Source: Hysterium pulicare CBS 123377 (lineage: Eukaryota; Ascomycota; Dothideomycetes; Hysteriales; Hysteriaceae). From it: a DNA stretch of 64,000 nt. The stretch is from the NCBI GenBank assembly GCA_000467715.1, contig AJFK01000780.1, positions 103,027-167,026 of the forward strand, given 5' to 3'. The notes beneath the pieces are model-generated. The model was not told where the DNA came from and did no database searches. It saw only the letters and a program-made list of their open reading frames with translations. Within the stretch, counting starts at the first letter, position 1, and the number at the start of each line of letters is the position of its first letter. Below are positions 23,142-36,731 of this stretch, one piece after another. The position numbers and the translations under genes were made by a program.

Positions 23142-24270
23142 CTAGGGTGCTACATATGCGCGAGCACCTTCAGTACTAAACAGCACCACTATAGCATTCT
23201 CATTCAGTCCCAATTTCTCCTCCTCACAGAGCTTCCGCAATGCGCTCAATGGAGCCGCACCACACGGGCCATTCTTTACTCCATGTGCGTGGAGGTATTG
23301 GACGGATTGGTGGGATTCCATATCTGAGATCGTTACACTGGCATCGACTCCATCTCGGAGTATAGGCCAGGCAGTATATGAGACGGTACCGCAGCACATG
23401 CCGTTCATAATGGTATGGCCAGTCTGTATGGGAGTGACTTTGCCAGCCTCCAGGCTAGTTTTCAGACTGGCAGCAGTATTTGGCTCCACAGTAACCACAG
23501 TTGCTGAAGGACGTTTACTTTTGTAATGCATGACAACAGCCTGTGCCCACGAGCCCACTCCGACAGATGCAATCGCACAGGTAGCTGTGGTGCCTGTCAT
23601 CTCTTTCACTTGCCGATCTGTCTCAGTAAGCATAGTACTGTATCCTTCAACAACCCACTATATGAATAGGATTAGCAAGATCAAACCATATTCGACAATC
23701 CATTACCTGAGGGATCTCCTCATACCCAGGCCACGAGGTATCCATAACGAGGAGAGCATTGGAGTTTTCCGCCTTATCTCGAGCAGCTTCGATGGAGAGG
23801 TCGTAATCACCGTCCACCACATGTACTGTAGCACCCTCACTAGCGATTTTGTCCTGAGTTGCTTGATCCATGAAATCTGGAACGAAAATGGTGGTAGGAA
23901 TATGTAGAAATTTCCCCATACGCGATACCGCGCGACCCCAATTCCCTTCCGTGCATGTCACGAGCTTTAGATTATGTGACTTGGCCGCAGCGGATAGCTC
24001 CTCAAGCGAACATATTAAGGGCATCCCGCATCTTGCTGCAATGACTCTATAGATAGCCCATGATGCACCCAGGATCTTGAAGGCAGGCAACCCAAACCGG
24101 TGTGACTCGTCCTTGATAAGGACATGCTTGAGTCCAAGCTCATCTGCGACATTTGGAAGACTGACGAGAGGAGTCGTATTATAGTCAGGTAAGCGTCGAT
24201 GGAAGACTTCAACGGCGGGATTAGTGGAGTTATTGAAAGTCCAGGACCTCGCGGAAGGATTGAAGTACAT
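23142..24270 (-). CDS. PLP-dependent diaminopropionate ammonia-lyase-like enzyme
   Basis: Fold-type II pyridoxal-phosphate enzyme, most like 2,3-diaminopropionate ammonia-lyase, which deaminates diaminopropionate to pyruvate and ammonia. Exons on the minus strand: 24270-23707 and 23657-23142; 359 residues, somewhat shorter than the bacterial enzymes. The PLP-binding lysine is Lys65 in KDESHRFGLPAFKILGAS, the typical DExxRFGLxxFKxxG motif. Other family segments are CTEGNWGRAVSRMG, GDYDLSIEAARDKAE, DTSWPGYEEIPQ, ASVGVGSWAQAVV, MNGMCCGTVSYTAWPIL and NGPCGAAPLSAL. The true substrate may be another amino acid of the threonine-dehydratase/synthase group. Upstream (24271-24936) are repeated TCGGAG boxes, and the next gene is a transporter on the same strand. 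Confidence 0.85.
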
Positions 24271-24936
24271 TATAAATGGGGACCTTTAAATGAATGAAAA
24301 GTATTCTAGTAGCTTTCTTGTTGTGACGGAAATCTGGAATCACAAAAGCAAGCGCTCTTTTATTCAACAAGTCAGATGGGCTGAAGGGCGTATGGCTGCT
24401 AGATATGGCCTCGATAACTCAATTTGTACGCTAAATTAGCGTATACAGTTTGCCAAATGGAGTTCTTCGGAGTTTTTAAACGCACGGAACACATTATGCG
24501 TGTTCAGTCTTCCAATTGGAGTTATTCGGAGTTGGTTAATGCATAGATCACTCTTTGTCATATCATGAAGAGGGTTCAGCGTTGATGTCAATGATGGAAG
24601 TAAAGATGGCCGCTAAAGGTAACAAATTCCAGACTCGACTGGCCTCTCCGAATTCATTTTAGTCCCCTAGAGTCACGTCAGTATCAATTTGGACTGGTTG
24701 TCAAGCATACTCTGCTTGGTTTTGTTTCTATTTGTGAATAAGAGTTTGAAGTATCGGAGACCAACTAGTCTTTGGGTATGTGACCCAGCAGAGTCTATGT
24801 GCTCTAAGTCTCTTTGTCTAACAACTGGCCCTGTAGAGTCATCTTTGAATTATTCCAAATCTGCTTGAAGTCATCTTGTTCTTGCTTGTATGCTTTTGGA
24901 GATTCAAGTGATCCCAGGAGGGCCGGATTACAATCG
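24271..24936. promoter_or_regulatory. Lyase-like gene promoter with repeated TCGGAG boxes
   Basis: Two near-identical 22-bp elements, 24453-24474 and 24512-24533, share the core GGAGTT(C/A)TTCGGAGTT and differ at two positions. An inverted CTCCGAA lies at 24646-24652 and a further TCGGAG at 24754-24759. CGG-containing repeats of this kind are typical targets of Zn2Cys6 regulators, which is inference here. Confidence 0.5.
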
Positions 24937-26568
24937 TCAGCATTTTGCTTGAAGCTTCCATCCAGTCTTGGTTAGCCTTGCTGCGAGCATTATCAATGCT
25001 CCACATATCATGGCCGTGCCAGCCCACATCTGTGCGTGTAGGTACTGCCCGTGGTTTGACTGGATAAGTGCACCGGCAAGAGGCGGGCCTGTTAAACAAG
25101 CGATCGAAATGATGGAAAAGCCCATTCCCATGCGCACTCCTGCTTTGCTGAGATCTGTGGTTAGGCTTGCCAGGCCTGCGGGGAACAGCGACTGAATTCC
25201 AGCAGCACAAAACCCATATATGCAGGAAAAGGCGTACAAGCTAGCCCGCGAGTGAACTCCAGTCCACGCAAAAAGCATAATACCGCTTCCAAGGGCGAAC
25301 GGAATGACAGTATTTAGGGGGCCAAGTGTTCGATCGGCATAGAAGTTTGGGACCAGTCGTCCAATATACCCTACTCCGTTCATAATCATAAGGAGGTATA
25401 TCGACTTCTGATTGCTTAGCCCTATGATATCTCTCCCAAACGCTCCGACCTAGCTTCTTGTTAGATGTCCAGAATAAGCGGCGGCAGAAGTTATTGGAGC
25501 TTACATAGTAGAATGCAAAGTATAGAGCCCAGTAGCTCAAAAACATGCCAACGCAGTACAACACATAAAGTGGTTCCCTAAGTGCGCTCCACTCTACAAG
25601 TGGACCAGCTTTTCTCGGAGGTAAACGTGTCCTCATAAAAGCTATTGTAACGAGTGCCTGGGCAAGAGTGACAAAACCGATAACACGCATGGTCCATCCA
25701 AAACCAATCTGCGGCAAAAGGCGTGATGCAATTGCTGGATAGATCTGGAGTACGTCAGCTTTGCATTTGGATCATCTCGTCACGCTCCGCTACAGGCGTC
25801 AAAAAGAGATGTCCGACAGCGAGAGCATCTCTTTTAGTGATACGATCCTTGCCAATTTTTTGGAGTGCGAGGTAATGTGTTCCATGTAAGGGCCAAAAAT
25901 TACGCCACCGAGTGTGGCTTTTGCTGACTTACTAGACCTCCCGTTGCAGAACCAGCTGCGGCAATTCCTATTGCCAGTGAACGTTTTGTACTAAAGTAGG
26001 TCGATATGAGAGACATTGTCGGGCAAAATTGGAGCCCGTTGCCTATACCCATACAGATGCCCTGAGCCAGGAATAGTTGCCAATATTTCGAAGAAACAGA
26101 AGTCGTGAAGATGCCAGCCAGTTGGAAAATGACTCCTGACACATAGACGTGGCGGAAAAGACCAGCATCAGTAGCTCGGCCAGAGAACGTTCCGATGAAA
26201 AATAGAAGAAATATCTGAACTGAGCCGACCCAGGATATGTCTGAAGGGGAATGCCCAAGAGTATGAGAGTAGTAGGTCTGGAATACACCGTACGAGCTGA
26301 TTACACCCCAAGTCTGACAGACAACAAGATGAGCCATAGCGGCTTGAACCCAAGCCATCCCCCCATCCGGGGGAGGACCTGGGTCTGTCGAGGATATCGA
26401 GGTTGTGTTCGTATTCTCTCTTATTGGTCTGCCAGATACACCATCTGATTGAGTAGTATCTTCCGCGGTTTGCTCGAGAGGCTTTTGCAGTTTTCTTGAA
26501 CAGTTTTGTGGTGCAAGTCTGGCTTCCAGTCTTTTCTCATCAAGTTCATCTCTCAAGGGAAAGCGCAT
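24937..26568 (-). CDS. MFS transporter, monocarboxylate (MCT) type
   Basis: Plasma-membrane or organelle transporter of the major facilitator superfamily. Exons on the minus strand: 26568-25933, 25744-25505, 25449-24937; 462 residues. The N-terminus is a hydrophilic cytosolic tail of about 65 residues. The family signature PPPDGGMAWVQA opens the first membrane span, followed by WGVISSYGVFQTYY and DISWVGSVQIFLLFFIG, both typical of fungal MCT-like proteins. GIGNGLQFCPTMSLISTYF and the junction GGLIYPAIASRLLPQIGFGWTMR across the 188-nt intron match the family well. The C-terminal half carries the remaining spans (VGYIGRLVPNFYADRTLGPLN, MGMGFSIISIACLTGPPLAGAL). The substrate is unknown; its position downstream of an amino-acid lyase-like gene suggests a small acid or amino-acid derivative. 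Confidence 0.9.
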
Positions 26569-27312
26569 AGTTGACTAATATAAAAATTGTGCTTGTGCGG
26601 CCAAAAGGCGGCGTAGGAGGGAAGGGCTCTGGAATATGTAGAAAGGATTCAAAACTGAAGATGCGAGCACACCATCTGTGAGATCTGTGGCTAGTTTTGA
26701 GAAGTGGAGAACGACTGCAGTTAGTCATTAGTATCATTTTGCCGTGACGATAGGGCGTGGAAAAAGTCGTTAAATCCTTCGCGGAGGTCCAAATCCGCGG
26801 CCGAGCATTTGCCCATTCCGACGGTAAGACATCTTTGCTACGGGAATAAGCCAGTGCCATTCCTGACGCTGTTCCGCAGACAGTGTCCGCACAGAGTTGT
26901 TTCTAGATGGCAGTCATGGATAACAATGAAGGGCAGTCGAATGATCCCATGTCTCTTAGCGAACTTGCAGCAATTGTGTTGGATGCCGATATGCTCTTTG
27001 AATGTGCTCTGCTGTTTTAAACTTCGACAAGGACACCTGGGGATCGCAACTTTATTGCCCCTTTAGGTTTCTATGCCAAGTTCATGTCGGAGAACCCATT
27101 TCAGTAAGCCGCAAGCCGAAGGTCGAACCCATCAAAATCTCAACAGGGGTAATGGGGAGGTTGATCATGGTGAGCTGGAACTCCGAGGCCTTGACTAAGC
27201 ACTTGCCTTGGCGCTGCGTCATTCCCAATCGCGTATGGCACGTCAAGCAATAGGCAACTGCCCAGGTGGTTGCAGGTCATCACGAACTTACCTACACTCC
27301 ACCAAAACCACC
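26569..27312. promoter_or_regulatory. Divergent region MFS transporter / RRT8-like gene
   Basis: 744 bp between divergent start codons. No convincing gene or repeat. An in-frame ATG at 27235 could extend the right-hand protein by 26 residues. Confidence 0.4.
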
Positions 27313-28364
27313 ATGGCACCTTGGACGGTCATCCGCAGGGTCTTCATATATCCAACCAAGTCCATAGCTTCAGCATCTTGTTACCCGTTGAAGGTACATT
27401 TCCATTTAAGCTTACAGACCTCCAGCGCTGCTCACATGACAGTAGGGTATCTTTTATTTCGCAGCTCATCCGTACCTCTATCCACTTCTACGTGCGCGAC
27501 TTCTGCCTGCATTTCTTCTTAGTACATTTGTTCTATTGAATCTCTTCTTTTGGACATACCTTCCTCAGGTTCGAGAACTCTCTTGTTGGAGCCAAACTCA
27601 GGTTAATTTCCATTTAGGTCGCTTTCCTTGCGATATTCCATCGAGCAGGGGCGTGGATTAACGGAACCTTTTTGGTATTGGGAGAGGGTGCAGCAATCGT
27701 GGCCATTCTATTTGAGGCTTTTCTCGTGGTCTGTATCCTATACGGACTTGTGAATGCATTAGTTGCTGACTTCCGCAAAGGATGAATCCCAGGTTGATGT
27801 TTTTGACTCCATCCTTGTCGAGAAAGGGTTTGAAGATTTGGTCTCCAAACGGAGACCTGTCACCGCCGAGGGCAACGATCCTGTGAAGCGACTTGGCCGC
27901 CCTACTCGGTCTTCCGTCTATGCGCCATTCTCTTTCCGCCAGATCATAGAGTTTGTAATCTTTTTGCCACTGAACTTCATCCCTGTTGTAGGCGTGCCTT
28001 TGTTCTTGTTCCTCACAGGATACCGAGCGGGTCCATTTCAGCATTGGCGTTATTTCAAGCTGCAAGATTATGATAAAAAACAGAGGCAAGCATTTGTCAA
28101 GCGAAGAAGATGGCAGTATACTTGGTAAGTTATGTCCAAACAAAAGTTGTATCAGTAACAATCATAGTTGACAAGTCCTTTAGGTTTGGTACCATAGCAC
28201 TGCTCCTGCAACTAGTCCCTATATTGAGCATGCTGTTTCTTCTGACAACGGCTGCCGGCGCTGCTCTCTGGGCTGCTGATCTCGAAGCAGCACGACGGCA
28301 CCAGGAGGCGATGGTGAACCAGGCTCCAGAATACAGTGATGAAACCGGAGGTGAGCGTGTATAG
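27313..28364 (+). CDS. RRT8-like (EI24-fold) outer spore wall/lipid droplet membrane protein
   Basis: Polytopic membrane protein of the fungal RRT8/LDS family; the yeast members act at lipid droplets and in outer spore wall assembly. Five exons: 27313-27393, 27446-27568, 27618-27728, 27781-28124, 28184-28364; 279 residues. The gene is only visible after removing four introns of 49-59 nt. Key segments are CYPLKGIFYFAAHPYLYPLL (across intron 1), LLPAFLLSTFVLLNLFFWTYLPQ (membrane span), WINGTFLVLGEGAAIVAILFEAFLV (span), the soluble loop DESQVDVFDSILVEKGFEDLV, FIFLPLNFIPVVGVPLFLFLTGYRAGP-like span region, and a last span LQLVPILSMLFLLTTAAGAALWA. The conserved LPLNFIPVVG and LVPILSMLF stretches are characteristic. 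The start could instead be the in-frame ATG at 27235. Confidence 0.82.
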
Positions 28365-29210
28365 AGCAATGATAACATTCATCTACCGAGTGACCTCACT
28401 TTGCAATGTTTCACATGATCCACAACCCAGCAATATGTTCTACTGTGTCATGAGAAATATTGAGGTTTTCGCGGTTGGGCTGATTGTGTAGCAGTACTAC
28501 CTTCCTACGTTGGGCAGAATGCGTCATCTAAGCACACTCCCCTTCATGCTTGATAACCCGACAATTCTAGGTCTTTACTGCTCAATATTGCATACCCAAC
28601 ATGATAGAATACGCTTATATTCTATTGTTGCCAGACTTGATCCGCCCATACAGATAATTCTAAAGGATAGTGAGGCTAACGAGCATGAAGGTGCGAGAGA
28701 GCTAAAATTAGGTCTACTACAGGAAAGAGGCATACCGCCAAAGCGTGAATAATGGAATATCCATTCGCCAGCCTTTTGGCATCCGGACTTTAAAGGTACG
28801 TTATTTTTAGCCATCTGCTTTGTCTCTGCGAAACTGGGTGGAGTTGATTCGCTGCTTTGCAGTCCGTAATTTGAACAGCGAATGTCTGATCTTGGGTCCT
28901 TCGTAGATGGATATTGGAAAGACTAAAGTTTGGCTCATCTGATGTGAACATGCAGGGAGTCTCGTGGTCGTCATGGCACCTTGTCGTATGGGAGTCGGGA
29001 CGTTGGACATCCTTAGCGCTCAATCTAGTCCCCTTTTGGAATCGTTGTTCCTGCAGATGACGAACTAGGCAGACGAGGTAGCTTTCCCCAGCCCCAGCCA
29101 TCTTCCATCAACAAACCCCAACTCCAACTCATCACTACCTCTGTACTGCCTCATCATCTTCTTTACTGTTGCTTCTCCACTGTCTTCTCAAACATACAGT
29201 AGCTTTTGTT
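28365..29210. other. Intergenic region upstream of PEP4
   Basis: 846 bp; the last 100 bp before 29211 are pyrimidine-rich, as is common just upstream of fungal start codons. No gene or repeat recognised. Confidence 0.45.
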
Positions 29211-30575
<1,365 letters not shown>

Positions 30576-31354
30576 ATCTACATTCTTTTGGGTTTTGGAA
30601 GCGCGCGATGAGATTGTCGAAGCAGAGGTGTTCCAGTATTGGCGCTTGAGACAAATTGTAGTTATGGTGCTGCTTTTATGTATTCCATAGCCCTTTTCCT
30701 TTGTCCATGGATGTTTCATGTATAATTATCGGGCCAAATTGGACGTGAGTCGATGAGAACCGCGAGTGCAATGAATGACTATTAAGTGAGTTGGCGACGT
30801 GACTTGACGTGACTTGTGGCGGGGCTGTGGCTTGTGCTCAGCAGATTCGAGGAGTTTGAATACGAAGAAAAGCATCAATGCAGCACATTGTTCGGTACTC
30901 GTAATTCATGACTTTTGCGCTCAGTACCACTAGTATTGTTATCTCAAATACCTTGAGTTTTGCTTTGCCCCGAGTGTTGCACCTGATTGCCTCTCACCCT
31001 CTTATCTGAACCCTGTCAGAGGCGTAGGCAACCTCAACACATGCACCTCGTCACAAGGCGGTAGGCCGCTGCAGATCACGACCAACATCCAAAAGCGACG
31101 TGAATGTCCGTCAGCGCGTCAGTGCCTCGACTCATCTCTTTCAATATGTGACAATACGGACTCTTCACTGCCTGAAGCAGTCTGACTGTTGCTAATTTTC
31201 TACAATAGCACTTTTTGACTTCTGCATCAGACTTCCTCACTCAAGAATACCACGGCCTTGACAACGCGGCCTACCAGCCCATCAGATCTCCACGAATTCA
31301 CCGTGCTTCTCCTCTCCTGTACCTCGCGTAATCCGCACCTAGAATAACTAAACT
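30576..31354. other. Intergenic region PEP4-ATG26
   Basis: 779 bp holding the PEP4 3' region and the ATG26 promoter. A perfect tandem duplication of GACGTGACTT lies at 30796-30815. No gene seen. Confidence 0.5.
30796..30815. repeat. Tandem duplication of a 10-bp unit
   Basis: GACGTGACTT occurs twice head to tail without mismatch; each unit contains TGAC/ACGT halves resembling CRE-type sites. Confidence 0.8.
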
Positions 31355-34300
31355 ATGGCGTCCGAGGATGGCCGACGGGACAAGGTCAGTCGCAAGCTGA
31401 CCAAACGGCGGAAGGACTCGCGAAAAGTATCTCTGGATGTTCCTGAACATCTCAGATATGGAGATGACGCTCAAGATGATGTTACTGCTCCGAAGAAGAA
31501 AGACGCTTTGTCTATGAATCAGTCAATATTCTCTATGATTGCCAGGGCAGGGCAATCGCAGACGGATCTCGGTGCAACGCAGGAGGTGGACTCAGGCGAG
31601 AGTGACGATGAAGGCAAAAGAGATGCACGTTTTCGCAGCCTTGATGGGGCTGCTCGACTGAGCCGACTGAGCACCTTGAGTAATTGGCAGGGGCCTGCAG
31701 AGGATCTAGAAGCTCCAATAGCGGAGAACAAGCACCGTAGAGCGTTGTCAGAGCACAAGTTGCTGAAATCGCTGCCGAAGTTGAACATCAGGAGCCGGAA
31801 AGAAAAAGGCCTGTCCAGCTCTCAGATGACATCTTCCCAGATTCTGCCTCCTCGGCCGGTTGAGGATGATTCTACCGGTGCTTTGCAAGATGAGCCATCT
31901 CAGAGCCGGAAATCGAAATCGATAGTCGGACGAAACATTCAATCTGAAAAGCAAGGATCTCAGTCGAGGAGAAGCCGGCATGGTAGTACTGCGAGTGTAT
32001 CTAAAACGAAAGCTCCTGTTACCCTGGCCAACCGACTGCAACAAATATTTGAGTTTGAGTACTTGGAGGAGGTCATCTCCGGTAGGTCACTCGGTAGTCC
32101 TTCAATGTACGCTCTAACATCTCTAGAATATCCTTGTTGGCTTCTACAAAGCATACTTCTACAAGGATATATGTACGTTACTCAACGACATATTTGCTTT
32201 TATGCATATATACCTAAAAAACATGTGAGCATTCTGACTCCCCACCCAGGACGATGGTCTAATATGCTGCAGCATGATGTCAGTAAGACTGGATACATCT
32301 ACAAGCGTGGCAGGTCAAAATATAATAGGTACTGGTTCATCCTCAGAGGTGATGTCCTGTCATACTACACCAACCCTGCCGAGTTGTACTTTCCAAGGAA
32401 CCGCATAAACCTACAGTACGCTACTTCGGCTGAGGTATTAGAAACGAAGGACAAGAATAAGGACGAGACGACGTTCACTGTTACCACAGATGAACGCAGG
32501 TATCAATTCAAGGCCGACAGCACTACCAGCGCTAAAGAGTGGGCCCGTTCTATCCAGAAGGTGATTTTCCGAACACACAACGAGGGCAACAGCGTCAAAA
32601 TTTCACTTCCGATTCAGAACGTTCTTGAAATTGAGGAGAGCACCATACTCGATTTTGCCGATACTGTCAAAGTCAGGGTTATTGACAACGACGAGACATT
32701 CGCGATTGACGATGTATGGTCCTTTTCCCGCCCACCTGATGCATGCATATAACTGACTACTGAACAGTACTTCTTTTCTTTTTTTAGTAAAGGACAGGAT
32801 GCTCTCAACGTTTTGCGCATCATGATAAATGACAACGATAATGATCAATTAACCACTGTACATCAAGCACTCGGTAGCGACGCAACCACACCCGTGCGCC
32901 TAAGTAGGTCTATCGATCATCGCCACGCATCGGGTCAGAATAGTCCCGCGGATACCCCATTGATTCGAGAGAATGTCCGAGCTACTTTATCACCGCTGCC
33001 TGCACCTCATGTTGGGCGATCCAATTCTCGGGTATCTGCGGATTCTGGGCGGTCGAGCATGGACGTGAATCGCCGAAGCTTTGATGCCCGACGAAGTATG
33101 GATCTTTCACGTAGCCTACGGCGGCCAAGTTATGAGGTTCGACGTAGCTTTAGCGGTAATCGTAACGATGCAGCCTCGAAAGGTCGCGCGGGGGATAAGT
33201 CACCGTTATCAGCCAAACCGCAGGACTCTTCAGATTCAGCTACGAATTCGTTTGATCCCGGCACGGAATCATCTGCTGCCATCCAATCTATGGACGAAAG
33301 CAATGCTTCTGCTAGTCAGATCTTAAATCGCAGCGACGTCTTTCATAGACCAACCGTTCCTGCCTCGGCTGTTTCAATATCGGACCGTTCTGTTGAAAGG
33401 CTCGCGAGGCATTCACAGGAAACCACACGCTCTTTTGAACGAGGAAAACAGGGTCGACATTCACCAGGGCTGACTCAGCCAAAACACAGTAGTAACCGCG
33501 TTCAATCACCGCTTCGCACCACTGATATGGACGACGATATGGACACACAACAACCTGACGCCGGCCTTTCCGGGTCTTCTTCCGCAATACAAGATTTTAT
33601 GGGAGCTGCCTCGTACCCACTACAGAAGGCTTCAGGACTTGCCGGCTTCATAAGAACACGATCAAAGAGAATGAGCAACCTGCTCGCTACCGAGTCCATG
33701 GGCTACTACGAAAAGGTTTCCGGCATGTGGGCTGGTGGAAGAAAACACTACACTACAGCAGAGGGCTTAGAACCCGACGATCAAGTTCATGGCGTCGAAG
33801 AAGACGAAGACGCCCAAAAGGCTCTGGACCATTTTCGAGAACACTTTGCGCTACCTGAATCAGAACAGCTTCAGTCTTCGTTCTTCTGCCATCTGCAACG
33901 AGTCCTGCCTATCTATGGTAAGCTGTACATCAGCAATCACTTTCTTTGCTTTCGCAGCCTCATGCTTGGCTCAAAGTTCAAGGTACGTCTTAAATTAAAC
34001 CTTGCCTCGAACATCAAGCTAATTTAATCAGATTATTCTCCCGTTCAAGGACGTGGAAAATGTGAACAAGGAGAAGGGTTTCCGATTTCGATGGCATGGC
34101 CTTGCAGTGGTCATTAGAGGACACGAAGAGCTCTTCTTTGAGTTTTCTAGAGCGGATTATCGTGACGAGTGCACAGTAATCCTTCTGCGCATACTAGAAA
34201 GCACAAAGTATATCGAAGATGCAAGCTCAGTCTCATCAGGGGACAACAGCGAAGACGAGACTGCAAAGGCTGAGCACGAGATGCTACAAGAAGCTCGAAC

Positions 34301-35991
34301 AGCAGTCGAGAAGGACAGCCCTCTGGATATGTCACAGATAATCCGTGAAACTGAAAACGGCCGGATACCGCTCATCTTCGACGACCCGCTTGCCTCAATT
34401 GTTGACTTCAAACCCACTGGGTCTTTGAAGATTGTCTGTCTTACCATTGGATCTCGAGGAGACGTCCAACCATATATCGCTCTCTGTAAAGCATTACTTG
34501 AAGAAGGCCACCAACCACGGATAGCTACCCACGCGGAATTCGAACCTTGGGTCAGGAAGCATGGCATTGACTTTGCGCCTGTAGATGGCAATCCCGCGGA
34601 ACTGATGCGAATATGCGTTGAACACGGCATGTTCACTTTCTCCTTCATGAAGGAAGCCAACTCAAAATTTCGTGGTTGGCTTGACGATGTGTGCAGCTCG
34701 GCTTGGAAGGCTTGTCAAGGTGCAGATGTTCTCATCGAAAGCCCTAGTGCCATGGCCGGCATTCACATTGCCGAAGCTCTGGAGATTCCCTATTTCCGCG
34801 CATTTACAATGCCTTGGACGAGGACTCGGGCTTATCCACATGCCTTCACAGTCCTAGAACATAAAATGGGTGGTGGATACAACACTTTTACCTATATCAC
34901 CTTTGACACGATATTCTGGACGGCAATTGCGGGTCAGATCAATCGTTGGCGACGACGAGAACTTGGATTACCGAACACAACTATGAGCAAGCTGCAGCAA
35001 AATTCAAGGCCATTTCTGTATAACTTCAGCCCTTCGGTCGTCCCGCCACCACTCGACTGGCCTGACTGGATCCGTGTCACCGGATATTGGTTCTTGGATG
35101 AATCAGAGAAGTGGGAACCGCCCTTAGACTTGGTGGACTTCATCCAAAAAGCCCGTATAGATGGCAAGAAATTAGTGTATGTCGGCTTTGGGTCTATCGT
35201 CATCGAAGATCCGGCTGCTTTGACGAAAACAGTGATAGACTCAGTCCTCAAAGCCGATGTTCGCTGCGTCTTATCGAAAGGCTGGTCTGATCGATTGGGG
35301 ACCAAAGATGCTTCGAAACCAGAAATACCATTACCCTCGGAAATTTTCCAAATTCAGGCTGCTCCTCATGATTGGCTCTTTAGACAGTTGGATGCTGCAG
35401 TCCACCATGGCGGTTCTGGGACTACAGGTGCAAGCCTTCGAGCCGGCATTCCGACTATCATCAAACCGTTCTTTGGCGACCAATTCTTCTTTGGACAGCG
35501 CGTGGAAGATCTTGGGGTAGGAATATGCATGAAGAAGGTCAACACAAGTGTCTTCAGTCGGGCATTATGGGAAGCGACCAATAGCCAGAGGCTCATTGTC
35601 AAGGCGAAGGTGCTTGGGGAGAAAATCCGCAAGGTGAGCGATCACGCTTTCACCAACTGTTTTCAAGACGTTCATGGCATGCTGACATAAGTTCAAGGAG
35701 AATGGTGTTCAGGTTGCGATCCAAACGATCTATCGAGAACTAGACCGTGCGAGAACACTTGTCAAGAAGCGCGAGAAGCAGGCGGATGAGTCAACCGAGT
35801 TCGAAGACGACTGGACTTGGATTGGCGACGAAGAAGAGACGGAGATGGCTCCCCAAGCGGCAATAGCAGAATCTGCTTCGGGACTTGGACAGGTGCCTAT
35901 GGACTCACGACCGGGCACTTCGGCTATGGCGTTAGGCAGTATGCTTATGAAAGGGACGAACGCATCTTCAAAGGGCAAGCAACCACTTTAG
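31355..35991 (+). CDS. ATG26: Sterol 3-beta-glucosyltransferase
   Basis: Makes ergosteryl glucoside from UDP-glucose; in some fungi it is needed for pexophagy. Exons: 31355-32081, 32127-32713, 32768-33982, 34032-35633, 35698-35991; 1474 residues. Domain order is the classic one: disordered N-terminus, GRAM 1 (about 228-275, [20 protein letters not shown]), PH (about 295-395, [22 protein letters not shown]), a long Ser/Arg-rich linker, GRAM 2 (about 800-910, [20 protein letters not shown]), and a GT-B glycosyltransferase. The latter has [12 protein letters not shown] (near 980) and the UDP-binding motif [19 protein letters not shown] with [15 protein letters not shown] (near 1290). The 45-nt intron at 32082-32126 splits GRAM 1. 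It follows PEP4 directly, another vacuole/autophagy gene. Confidence 0.95.
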
Positions 35992-36731
35992 AGGGGGATA
36001 GACATGGAGTGTGAATTTTGGCAAAGGAGAGTGTTTTGGAGTTCTACTTTGATGATGGTTTCTTGCTTAGGTGTCTTTTTGGCTTGATTGTTCAATGAGT
36101 TTGCGATGAGTGTTTGGGGCTGGGCAGCGCATGGAAGCATTTGCATAATGATACCTCGGAGTTCGAGAGTGAAAATTGAGTAGAATGAGCTTGGTAGATG
36201 AATGTCGCCATAATCACGTAATACTATACCTGTGTTGGTATGAGGGATGATGTTGAGTCATCGGGAGCTGACAGACAAACGACGGGCAGAGTTGTTTGTT
36301 TCTTTGTGGTGTGACTGTGAGCTGCCTCAAGGCTTCTTGCCTCGGGGGTCTGTGCGGGGCTCCACGTGATCGTTATCCTCGTTCAAAAGGGAGCTGGCCC
36401 CCGCTTAAAGGCTCCGTTACGTCTGATGCTCTCGCGGCTTAAAACCAACCAGCCCCAAATTTATACCACCCCATAACCTACCCCGACAACTCCACCCCCA
36501 CCGCCCTGCCACTCCCATATCTTTGCTTCAATCACTTTTGCCTACTCCCCCTCTTTCTGTCGGTGGTGTAATTGCTTGTTTGTTGCCGCCGTACTGACGC
36601 GACGAGTTCAAGCTTCCTGTAGCTTGCCCACCCAGCTATCCCGGATGCGCCTGCATTGCGCCGAGTGCAAACTCAACACCACCTTGAACACGAATATACC
36701 TTAGCGACTCGTATGGGCCGATAGAAGAGGA
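35992..36731. promoter_or_regulatory. FCP1 upstream region
   Basis: 740 bp with the ATG26 3' end and the FCP1 promoter. A CACGTG box is at 36363-36368 and a C/A-rich stretch follows around 36440-36530. No gene seen. Confidence 0.5.

Noticed and set aside
27658-28161. 167-residue minus-strand frame opposite the RRT8-like gene
   Set aside because: It overlaps the conserved plus-strand exons and spans their introns; composition is that of a shadow.
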